Shown here piece by piece: positions 55,275 to 64,000 of a stretch of 64,000 bases of DNA. The position numbers and the translations under genes are program-made. The notes below the pieces were generated by a model. That model did not search any database, had not been told where the DNA came from, and was given only the letters and a program-made list of their open reading frames with translations. The DNA is from Oceanospirillaceae bacterium (GTDB lineage: Bacteria > Pseudomonadota > Gammaproteobacteria > Pseudomonadales > Oceanobacteraceae), in NCBI GenBank assembly GCA_024234265.1, contig JACKOM010000011.1, positions 1-64,000 on the forward strand. Direction: 5' to 3'. Each line of letters begins with the position of its first letter. The stretch's first letter is position 1.

Positions 55275-55622
55275 ATGCGGGACCAACGGAAATTCATGCG
55301 CCATACGCTCAACAGCACAGTGAGTGTGTTTAATAACCATAACCACGAATACCTGGGCATTGTGGTGGATATCTCCGAACAAGGCCTGATGGTGTCCAGC
55401 GCCATGCCTCTGGAGTGCGATAAAAAATACATACTGCAGATTGTGGATGCCCCGGTGAACGGCGGTGGCCGCCATAGTGGCAGCATCAGCGCGCGGGCGG
55501 TGTGGTCCGCCAAAATCAACAGCACTATGTATGGCACCGGCTTTGAAATAGAATCCCGCTCCGAGCAGGCCAGTGCGATGTTTAAACGTTATGTCGAAGA
55601 AGGAATATCGTCTCGGAGTTGA
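55275..55622 (+). CDS. PilZ-domain protein
   Basis: A 115-residue single PilZ domain. The c-di-GMP-binding elements are present: Arg-rich RDQRKFMRH at the N-terminus and DISEQGLMV (D-x-S-x-x-G). The ATG at 55275 follows AGGGGGCAGG. It would be a small c-di-GMP receptor; its partner is not shown by context. Its end overlaps the start of the ROK kinase by about 32 bp. Confidence 0.88.
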   Translation: MRDQRKFMRHTLNSTVSVFNNHNHEYLGIVVDISEQGLMVSSAMPLECDKKYILQIVDAPVNGGGRHSGSISARAVWSAKINSTMYGTGFEIESRSEQASAMFKRYVEEGISSRS

Positions 55623-56508
55623 TCTGGGCGGCACCAAAATTGAAATTACCGCCATGGATGAACGCGGCCAGCTGAGTCTGCGTAAACGCATCCCCACCCC
55701 GGCAAACCACTACCCCACCCTGTTAGAAACCCTTAGCCAGCTGGTGACCGACACCGAGGCTGAATTAAACGTCAGCGGCTGTCCGCTGGGTATCGGCATT
55801 CCCGGGGCGATTTCACCTGCCACGGGCCTGATTAAAAACGCCAACACCACCTGCTTGATTGGCCAGGCTCTGCACCGGGATTTAGGCACGCGCCTGAAGC
55901 GCACGGTCAAACTGGAAAACGACGCCAACTGCTTTGCTCTGTCGGAAGCCATGGACGGGGCCGGCGCAGGTTATGCCAGTGTTTTTGGGGTGATTCTGGG
56001 CACGGGTGTAGGCGGCGGCCTGGTGATTAACGGCCAGTTATTAAATGGCCCCAATGCCATCAGTGGCGAATGGGGCCACAACCCCCTGCCCTGGCCCGGC
56101 AGCACGGATTTACCGGCACAAACCTGTTATTGCGGCAAACAGGGCTGCATTGAAACCTACCTGAGTGGGCCGGGTTTTGCGCGCCAAGCGGCAGCGCAGC
56201 AGAATTTAAGTGGCAACAGCCGCGAGATTATCGCGTTGTATCAGGCGGGCGATGCAGCAGCGCAACAAGCCTATGCTGCGTATGTGGATCGCCTTGCGCG
56301 CGCACTGGCGACTGTGATTAACGTGGTTGATCCCCACGTGATTGTGCTCGGCGGCGGTATGTCGAATATCACAAGCCTTTATCAGGATGTACCTGCCCGT
56401 TGGGGCCGTTATGTGTTTTCCGATACGGTTGAAACCCTGCTGGTGAAAAACCAGCACGGGGATTCAAGTGGTGTGCGCGGCGCGGCTTGGTTAAATTCGC
56501 TGTGTTAA
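55591..56508 (+). CDS. ROK-family sugar kinase (fructokinase-like)
   Basis: A 305-residue ROK kinase: ATP-binding GVDLGGTKIE at the N-terminus, EGDANC-like LENDANCFALSEA, GVILGTGVGGGLVING, the zinc-binding CYCGKQGCIETYLSG and C-terminal VIVLGGGMSN. Such enzymes phosphorylate fructose, mannose, glucose or GlcNAc; E. coli Mak is the closest type by layout. The start at 55591 overlaps the PilZ gene; the ribosome-binding site is weak. Confidence 0.87.
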   Translation: MSKKEYRLGVDLGGTKIEITAMDERGQLSLRKRIPTPANHYPTLLETLSQLVTDTEAELNVSGCPLGIGIPGAISPATGLIKNANTTCLIGQALHRDLGTRLKRTVKLENDANCFALSEAMDGAGAGYASVFGVILGTGVGGGLVINGQLLNGPNAISGEWGHNPLPWPGSTDLPAQTCYCGKQGCIETYLSGPGFARQAAAQQNLSGNSREIIALYQAGDAAAQQAYAAYVDRLARALATVINVVDPHVIVLGGGMSNITSLYQDVPARWGRYVFSDTVETLLVKNQHGDSSGVRGAAWLNSLC

Positions 56509-56518
56509 ATGCGCCGGG

Positions 56519-57574
56519 TTAAATACCTTGCGTTAAGTCCGGCTGCACATTCTGCTCTGGCGCAGCGGCATAACGGTTAGCACGGGCAAAGGTGTTTAAA
56601 TCATTAAATTTCACACCATTTTCACGCATCACACGGTGGGCGGCGGATGCCGTCATCTGGCGGATATAAAACGGCTCACCCACCACAAAATGATGAATGC
56701 CATGGGTGCTGCCGAAATTAAAACAGAATAACTGAAAGGGCCAGAACAGCGGCGCATTCAGCACCTGGGTTTGCTGCAATAACGAATTCACGTTACCAAA
56801 ATAATGCATATTCGAGCTGATAAAATTCAGGCAGAACGAACGCAGATAAAAAGGTGCAATTAATACCACCACAAATTTATCCGCCCAGGCGAAATAGGCC
56901 TGTGTTGCAGCAGACCACTGCATATCCATACCCGCCAGCGCAGCACCGATATTCAGCGCATGGAAACCTAAAAAACCATACCAGATAAACGCCGTGGCCA
57001 GGCCAAGGGGGAAATTCGCCCCGATAATACGCAGCAACATCATGCCACGCGAATAATGGGTGTCGCCTTCAACCAGGGTGCGCACCACATTGCCCAAAAA
57101 GGTATCGGCCATAATCCAGAAACGCAGCCCCCCATAACGGCGCCCGTTGCCAATACCGACTTCCTCAATATCACGCTGGGTGCCTGAGGTTTTGTGATGC
57201 AGAAAATGCAGGTGGCGGCGTACCCAGGGGTTGATGGTGCCGGGGCGCAATAACCATACGCCGAGCATCATGGCGTGGTGAATGATTTTATGGCGGCGGA
57301 AATACTGCCAGTGAATCAGATCGTGTTCGATCTCATGCAGCAGGGATGTCAGCATCGCCACCAGCACAATGCACAACCAGGCGGGCATATAACCCTGCCA
57401 ATACGCCATGCCGCATAACACAACGCCTGCCGCACTGAAGCTGAATATCAGCAGGCCGAGCAGATTCTGATGCTGTAAAAAAGGGTAACGTGCACGTAAT
57501 TCATCACCACGCTTGCGGATCACGCGGCGGATGTTTTCAATGGCCTGTGTTTCGGCCTGGCCCTGGTACGACAT
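56519..57574 (-). CDS. Membrane fatty acid desaturase family protein
   Basis: A 351-residue integral-membrane di-iron protein. Three His boxes: HEIEHDLIH (about 80-88), HLHFLHH (about 121-127) and HGIHHF (about 300). Several hydrophobic segments (about 38-62, 65-85, 185-210). The ATG at 57574 has GGAG 7 nt upstream, so the longer frame is rejected. Substrate and regiochemistry cannot be told; Cellvibrio-type bacteria use such enzymes for membrane lipid adjustment. Confidence 0.85.
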   Translation of the reverse strand: MSYQGQAETQAIENIRRVIRKRGDELRARYPFLQHQNLLGLLIFSFSAAGVVLCGMAYWQGYMPAWLCIVLVAMLTSLLHEIEHDLIHWQYFRRHKIIHHAMMLGVWLLRPGTINPWVRRHLHFLHHKTSGTQRDIEEVGIGNGRRYGGLRFWIMADTFLGNVVRTLVEGDTHYSRGMMLLRIIGANFPLGLATAFIWYGFLGFHALNIGAALAGMDMQWSAATQAYFAWADKFVVVLIAPFYLRSFCLNFISSNMHYFGNVNSLLQQTQVLNAPLFWPFQLFCFNFGSTHGIHHFVVGEPFYIRQMTASAAHRVMRENGVKFNDLNTFARANRYAAAPEQNVQPDLTQGI

Positions 57575-57631
57575 GGGGCACTCCTTATTATTTTTTGCGG
57601 CATTAAGCGCCAAAATGTCCGCGATAGCCAC

Positions 57632-57658
57632 AAAAAAAACCGCCGCAGCGGTTTTTTT
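57632..57658 (-). terminator. Rho-independent terminator of ampDE
   Basis: The stem AAACCGC-CGCA-GCGGTTT in A/T tracts, 24 bp beyond the ampE stop on the minus strand. Confidence 0.85.
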
Positions 57659-57682
57659 ACACTTCTCAAAATCGGTGTGAAC

Positions 57683-58525
57683 TCAGAGGTGCCCCAGGAT
57701 AGTGGCCGCCGCAATCAGCACCAGCCAGATCACCGCACTGCGGATCAGAAGGTCGTGATCGTTTTCCAGGGCCTTGAGGGCTGCGCTGCCGGAAAAATCC
57801 TCCATCTGCGGTAATGCACCCTGGGCACTGGCGGCCAGCACCTCGGCGGCGGGAATTTCCGGATTACGCACGCTTTTCAGCACCTCACGGAACGCGCCGG
57901 TAAAATCCCCGGCCAGACAGAAGGTTAACGCCAGCAGGCGGGAGGGAATCCAGATCAGGGCATCCACCAGCTGATCACTCCACTGCTGTTTTAATTCGAG
58001 TTTGAACCAGAAACTCAGCAACCATAAAAAGGCACCGGGAATGCCCAGCAACATAAACCAGAATACCGGCACAAAAAAACGGATAAACCAGGCGTAATTA
58101 ATCGCCGCGGACACCTCTGCGTGTAATTGCTGCGGTTCTACCACCTGGGTTTGTGTCTGCAGGCTTAAAAATCCCCGCGCCGATTCAAACGCGCCCTGAT
58201 AATCGCCGCGCTGCCAGGCTTCACGGTAACTGCGCAGGCGGGCGTTAAAATCATCGCGCCCGAGCACATACAGAAATAAAACAATTTGCAGCAATACAGA
58301 TATAAGCCCGAGCAGCAAGCCATGCAGGGACGCAAAAAACACCGCCAGCAATACGCAGGGTAAAATCACACTTAAAAAATAACCGCCCACCTGCAAGGGA
58401 ATGCTCTGTTTTGCCAGGGCCAATGGCTGCAATACGCGGCTGAACCAGATGCGCTTGCGGCGGTAACCACTGCGGCTGGTCTGGCGCTGCAATAATAAAC
58501 TCAGCATTAAAATCAGAAATTTCAT
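57683..58525 (-). CDS. ampE: AmpE-like regulatory membrane protein
   Basis: A 280-residue inner-membrane protein with four hydrophobic segments (about 1-12, 48-70, 72-92, 260-278). Charged cytoplasmic loop including GRDDFNARLRSYREAWQRGDY. It follows ampD with a 4-bp overlap, the standard ampDE arrangement. AmpE has been proposed to act as a signalling partner in beta-lactamase induction; its biochemical role is unsettled. Confidence 0.85.
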   Translation of the reverse strand: MKFLILMLSLLLQRQTSRSGYRRKRIWFSRVLQPLALAKQSIPLQVGGYFLSVILPCVLLAVFFASLHGLLLGLISVLLQIVLFLYVLGRDDFNARLRSYREAWQRGDYQGAFESARGFLSLQTQTQVVEPQQLHAEVSAAINYAWFIRFFVPVFWFMLLGIPGAFLWLLSFWFKLELKQQWSDQLVDALIWIPSRLLALTFCLAGDFTGAFREVLKSVRNPEIPAAEVLAASAQGALPQMEDFSGSAALKALENDHDLLIRSAVIWLVLIAAATILGHL

Positions 58526-59073
58526 CCTGCGTTTTCCTCAAGTGATTTCCGGTAACGGGCCCAGTCAAACGCAGGCCCCGGATCAGTTTTACGCCCCGGC
58601 GCAATGGCATCATGCCCGGCGATGTTATCCGCACACAGCGCCGGATATTGACGCATTAATTCACGGCTGACCTCAGCCAGCACCCGGTACTGTGCATCGC
58701 TGTAGGGGTCTGTGTCTGTGCCCTCCAGCTCAATGCCGATGGAAAAATCATTACAATTTTCCACCCCTTTAAATACTGATTTACCCGCGTGCCAGGCGCG
58801 CTCATTCAGCGGCACAAACTGCACAACTTCACCTGTGCGGGTAATTAACAGATGGCTGGAAACCTCAACACCTTTTATTTCCTGATAAAAAGGATGTTTA
58901 TCCCAATCAAGCTGATTACAGAAAAAAGCTTCAATATCCCCCGTGCCATATTCGCCGGGCGGCAGGCTGATATTGTGAATCACCAGCAGGCTCACATTCG
59001 CCCCTTGCGGGCGCTGGTTAAAATTCGGTGACGGGCAACGGCGCGCGCCCTTCAGCCAGACGGATTCATCCAT
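58522..59073 (-). CDS. ampD: 1,6-anhydro-N-acetylmuramyl-L-alanine amidase AmpD
   Basis: A 183-residue cytoplasmic zinc amidase of cell-wall recycling. Zinc ligands His33, His154 and Asp164 (GHDAIAPGRKTDPGPAFDW) and catalytic Glu115/Lys162 are present. The N-terminus carries SPNFNQRP, typical of AmpD. It forms the ampDE operon and diverges from the alanine symporter gene; nadC, its usual divergent neighbour, is one gene further on. Confidence 0.95.
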   Translation of the reverse strand: MDESVWLKGARRCPSPNFNQRPQGANVSLLVIHNISLPPGEYGTGDIEAFFCNQLDWDKHPFYQEIKGVEVSSHLLITRTGEVVQFVPLNERAWHAGKSVFKGVENCNDFSIGIELEGTDTDPYSDAQYRVLAEVSRELMRQYPALCADNIAGHDAIAPGRKTDPGPAFDWARYRKSLEENAG

Positions 59074-59133
59074 TTACATCACACCGCGATCAAGATGCCG
59101 CCATCAAAACCTGTTCATGGCAGACAGTCAATT

Positions 59134-59403
59134 CTAGGGAACCTCTGAATAACTCTGCACAGCTCCGGCATGTGCTGCCAGGTGAGATCGGCAAGGCGGC
59201 GATTGAAGTAAATGACGGGTCCTTTACAAAATCGCCAACACAGCCAGATCAGCTGGCAGCCTGCGCCCTGCGGGGTTTTGCGAAATAAACCAGCTCGGTG
59301 TTGCAGCTTTTTGACGTAACCCGTTATGCCTGCAAATCTGCGCCTTGATCTGATTTATTTCGCAAAGCCGACGCGGGCACTGAGTTATTCGGAGGTTCCC
59401 TAG
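59134..59403. mobile_element. MITE-like element, copy 2 (270 bp)
   Basis: It starts CTAGGGAACCTCTGAATAAC and ends with the complement of CTAGGGAACCTCCGAATAAC, a 20-bp terminal inverted repeat with one mismatch; CTAG is at both ends. About nine tenths of the positions match copy 1 by eye, including the GCGAAATAAACCAGCTCGG segment. It lies between divergent ampD and the symporter gene. The rest of the gap (59404-59490) holds the symporter's ribosome-binding region; nothing else is seen. Confidence 0.85.
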
Positions 59404-59490
59404 GGAAGCTCTGCAGGATAATTCTGCACCGCAGGGGCCGCAGGCAGCGGGAGTCTGTTATTATGCCGCGAAAACAATAACGGGGGGATT

Positions 59491-61696
<2,206 letters not shown>

Positions 61697-61711
61697 TTGG
61701 CCCATACCCAT

Positions 61712-61739
61712 AAAAAAGCCGCCCACGGGCGGCTTTTTT
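61712..61739. terminator. Rho-independent terminator of nadC
   Basis: The stem AAGCCGCCCA/GGGCGGCTT with A- and T-tracts, 16 bp after the nadC stop codon. Confidence 0.88.
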
Positions 61740-61859
61740 ATTGATCGCCAGCAAACTTCATTTCAGCCCCTGTGCGCGCCCCATTTTTAACCAAAAAGTA
61801 TCGGACCAAAGCACTGCGCCTCTCAATCCCCGACCCGATTAACCCAATTGCGCACTTGC

Positions 61860-61960
61860 TGACAAAAATTGTCACTTACTGACATCGTGTAATTTAAAGC
61901 CCCTCAAGCCAAGTGTGAGCCACACCCAGTATTTATGCGGGTCAGTCGACAATATCTGAC
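61860..61960 (+). promoter_or_regulatory. Candidate PilR enhancer sites upstream of pilA
   Basis: The palindrome TGACAAAAATTGTCA (61860-61874) with another TGACA 7 nt on, and a second inverted repeat GTCAG...CTGAC (61941-61960). They lie 55-155 bp before the sigma-54 promoter, where NtrC-family activators such as PilR bind; the TGTC half-sites resemble PilR sites of Pseudomonas. Between 61742 and 61859 nothing else is recognised. Confidence 0.4.
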
Positions 61961-62013
61961 TTAAGTAGGCTTTTTTTTATAAAAAAAATAATGAATACTG
62001 CTCGCACTTGAGT

Positions 62014-62029
62014 TGGCACAATGCCTGCT
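62014..62029 (+). promoter_or_regulatory. Sigma-54 promoter of pilA
   Basis: TTGGCACAATGCCTGCT has the invariant GG (62015-62016) and GC (62027-62028) exactly 10 nt apart, matching the -24/-12 consensus TGGCAC-N5-TTGC. It is about 70 bp before the pilA ATG. Major pilin genes of Pseudomonas and relatives are driven by RpoN with PilSR. Confidence 0.85.
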
Positions 62030-62096
62030 CTAGTTATAACAAGGCTGAAAAAGCCGTCGAATACCCTAAGACTAAAACGCAGTGGAGCGGTCTATC

Positions 62097-62558
62097 ATGA
62101 AAAAACAACAAGGTTTTACCTTAATCGAGCTGATGATTGTAGTTGCCATCATCGGTATTCTGGCTTCTGTGGCTATTCCACAGTACAAAACTTACATCAC
62201 CCGCGCTGAAGCAACCAAGTTAATTGTGCCAACCACCCGTGGCATATTAAACGCTGTTGCCGAATACCACGCCACTTATGCTAAATTACCTCCAGCCTTT
62301 GCTGATCTTGCCTCTGCTGGCATGTTAGTAAGTGCTTCTGGTGGAACCGTAGTTGCTGCAGACTATGCAACTACAGATATCGCCACAGTGGATATGAAAG
62401 ACGGTGTTATCACTCTGACATTCACAGCTACCCCTAAAAACGAAGAATTCAAAAGCTTAACAGTAATATTAAGCCCAACTGTTGATGCCAAGACTGGCGC
62501 TGTTAAGTTCGGTATTACCGGCGGCACACTGCCAGCTCAATACCGTCCAAAAATCTAA
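62097..62558 (+). CDS. pilA: Type IV pilin, major subunit (cysteine-free)
   Basis: A 153-residue type IVa prepilin. Six-residue leader MKKQQG, cleavage before Phe, then [20 protein letters not shown] with Glu5. The globular domain carries no cysteine at all, although the C-terminus LPAQYRPK matches the usual pilin D-region ending (LP-x-YRP-x-x-C) up to where the Cys would be. GGAG lies 11 nt before the ATG. Directly upstream of pilB, as usual. Confidence 0.93.
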   Translation: MKKQQGFTLIELMIVVAIIGILASVAIPQYKTYITRAEATKLIVPTTRGILNAVAEYHATYAKLPPAFADLASAGMLVSASGGTVVAADYATTDIATVDMKDGVITLTFTATPKNEEFKSLTVILSPTVDAKTGAVKFGITGGTLPAQYRPKI

Positions 62559-62573
62559 TATAAGTTAAATTAG

Positions 62574-62602
62574 TAAAAAAACCCGCTGCGGCGGGTTTTT
62601 TT
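62574..62602. terminator. Rho-independent terminator of pilA
   Basis: The stem AACCCGC/GCGGGTT in A7 and T7 tracts, 16 bp after the pilA stop, separates the strongly expressed pilin from pilB. The 200-bp gap up to pilB contains ACTAGGGAAC (62635) and should hold a pilB promoter I could not pinpoint. Confidence 0.85.
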
Positions 62603-62799
62603 ATGCCTGTGAAATCTCATAAATTTAGAAAACACTAGGGAACGTTTGAGCATCAACCATGACCACCTCTCACAGCGAAACTGCATACCTTGCAATAACA
62701 CAATAACACCTTGTTTTCCTACAATTTGCTAAAAGCACCTTTTGCACGCCTGGTGAATATGTTAGAAAAGCAAATCATCAGAATAACGACAATCAGCAT

Positions 62800-64000
62800 A
62801 TGTCTAAGCTCAGTGGTCTCGCACGCCGGTTTGTTGAAGTAGGCCTGCTGCAAGAAGCAAAAGCCCTCGAAATTCTCGTCAGTGCCAAAAAGGAAAAACG
62901 CCCCTTTGTGGTCCAGGCCACTTTAAGCGGGGCCTGTAACAGCCGCACCGCAGCAGAATTAGTGGCCAGCGAATTTGGCCTGCCCCTGCTGGATATCTCC
63001 AGCATGGACCCGAACCTGTTTGAAAAAGACCTTGTATCCACAGAGCTGCTCGAAAAGCACCGTATTATCCCAATATTCAAACGTGGTAATCGCCTGCATA
63101 TTGCCCAAGCAGATCCTTCCGATATCCAGGCGCTGGATGAAATAAAATTTGCCACCGGCATGATAGTGGATGCCGTTGTCGTCGAAGCCGACAAACTTAA
63201 CGTATTGGTTGAACGCCTGTTATCGGGCAGTGCCGATGCCAGCTTGGGTGATCTGGATGGCGACTTCGATATCGAAGAAGACGATAGCAGCAAAGCCAAA
63301 GATGCCGATGATGAAGTCGCCGATGAAGCCCCTATCGTACGTTTTGTGAATAAAATGCTGCTTGATGCCATTCGCACCGGCGCATCAGATATTCACTTCG
63401 AACCCTACGAAAAACGCTACCGGGTGCGTTACCGTACCGACGGTGTATTACATGAAATTTCTTCGCCACCGGTTAGCTTGGCAGGCAAAATTTCCGCCCG
63501 TTTAAAAGTTATGTCACGCATGGATATTTCTGAGCGTCGAGTCCCCCAGGACGGACGTATCAAAATGAAAATATCCAAAACCAAAGCCATCGATTTCCGC
63601 GTGAATTCTCTCCCCACATTGTGGGGCGAAAAACTGGTTTTGCGTATTCTCGACCCCTCCAGTGCCAAACTGGGGATTGATGCACTGGGTTACGAGCCAG
63701 ACCAAAAACAACTCTACTTGGATGCATTATCACAGCCGCAGGGTATGATTCTGGTTACCGGGCCAACCGGCTCTGGTAAAACGGTTTCCCTGTACACCGG
63801 CCTGAATATTCTCAACACCCCGGAAACCAACATTTCCACAGCAGAAGACCCGGTAGAGATTAACCTTGAAGGTATCAACCAGGTTAACGTAAACGCTAAA
63901 GTGGGCCTCGATTTCGCAGAAGCTTTACGCTCCTTCCTGCGTCAGGATCCGGATGTGGTGATGGTGGGTGAGATTCGTGACCTTGAAACCGCCAATATCG
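62800..64000 (+). CDS. pilB: Type IV pilus assembly ATPase PilB, N-terminal part
   Basis: The first 400 residues of the extension ATPase; the gene runs out of the window. MshEN-type N-domain (about 1-145; LVSTELLEKHRIIPIF, LHIAQADPSD), an acidic linker (DLDGDFDIEEDDSSK), N2 domain (PIVRFVNKMLLDAIRTGASDI) and the C1 domain with Walker A GPTGSGKT, the Asp box TAEDPVEINLEGI and Walker B VVMVGEIRDLETA. GspE is excluded because it follows pilA and has the PilB-type N-domain. Confidence 0.95.
   Translation, partial: MSKLSGLARRFVEVGLLQEAKALEILVSAKKEKRPFVVQATLSGACNSRTAAELVASEFGLPLLDISSMDPNLFEKDLVSTELLEKHRIIPIFKRGNRLHIAQADPSDIQALDEIKFATGMIVDAVVVEADKLNVLVERLLSGSADASLGDLDGDFDIEEDDSSKAKDADDEVADEAPIVRFVNKMLLDAIRTGASDIHFEPYEKRYRVRYRTDGVLHEISSPPVSLAGKISARLKVMSRMDISERRVPQDGRIKMKISKTKAIDFRVNSLPTLWGEKLVLRILDPSSAKLGIDALGYEPDQKQLYLDALSQPQGMILVTGPTGSGKTVSLYTGLNILNTPETNISTAEDPVEINLEGINQVNVNAKVGLDFAEALRSFLRQDPDVVMVGEIRDLETANI

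Noticed and set aside
54683..55537. 113-residue N-terminal extension of CobU
   Set aside because: The extension is antisense to the PilZ gene, and the canonical CobU N-terminus with its P-loop begins at 55198.

Overview
The window reads as chromosomal DNA of a free-living gammaproteobacterium. The nadB, sdhE-ygfX-ygfZ, ampDE-nadC, aceEF, groESL-fxsA and pilAB neighbourhoods are all gammaproteobacterial. The moderate GC, the type II secretion genes, the three chemoreceptors and the large TonB-dependent uptake loci fit Cellvibrionales (Cellvibrio-like) best; that placement is inference from gene content, not from an alignment. Genes are dense on both strands. I see no tRNA, rRNA, CRISPR array, prophage or intact insertion sequence.

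Layout. 1-9.1 kb: 3' part of nadB, ygfX and sdhE, a 270-bp MITE-like element, ygfZ, an HDOD protein, an enoyl-CoA hydratase/hydrolase relative, an amidase and small proteins. 9.2-19.2 kb: a complete TonB2-type energised uptake locus (DUF3450 protein, TtpC-like, ExbB2, ExbD2, TonB2, TPR protein, large TonB-dependent receptor) plus a separately promoted beta-helix-like lipoprotein. Both promoters carry well-formed PHO boxes with a 10-nt spacer to the -10 element. 19.3-25.9 kb: chemoreceptor, YkgJ-type cysteine protein, DUF2846 lipoprotein, a tandem pair of unrecognised exported proteins, an acyl-CoA-dehydrogenase-like protein, sodB and a YceF-type Maf protein. 25.9-32.3 kb: gspN-gspC-gspD, then groESL behind a sigma-32 promoter, then fxsA. 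32.3-41.7 kb: SDR, chemoreceptor, an alkyltransferase-like DNA-repair protein, AmpG-like permease, YajQ, a degenerate REP-associated-transposase-like protein abutting panE, and an orphan sensor kinase. 41.7-45.0 kb: a cobalamin riboswitch, a BtuB-like receptor and a partner lipoprotein. 45.0-45.6 kb: a non-coding, hairpin-rich block between split terminator arms. 45.6-56.5 kb: chemoreceptor, aceEF, btuF-cobC-cobT-cobU, PilZ and ROK kinase. 56.5-64 kb: desaturase, ampE-ampD, a second MITE copy, alanine symporter, nadC, pilA behind a sigma-54 promoter, and the start of pilB.

How the parts work together. Two uptake programmes stand out. The first is a probable PhoB-controlled TonB2 machine, so a phosphate-limitation nutrient is the likely cargo. 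The second is B12 acquisition: riboswitch-controlled outer-membrane receptor and lipoprotein, a periplasmic BtuF-like protein, and cobUTC for nucleotide-loop salvage. AmpG, AmpD and AmpE cover muropeptide recycling; nadB and nadC cover quinolinate-based NAD synthesis. The most unusual items are the duplicated PHO-box architecture, a possible proteobacterial counterpart of the Bacteroides B12 lipoprotein BtuG, the domesticated-looking RAYT relative, and terminator hairpins whose loops appear to have been invaded by other DNA.
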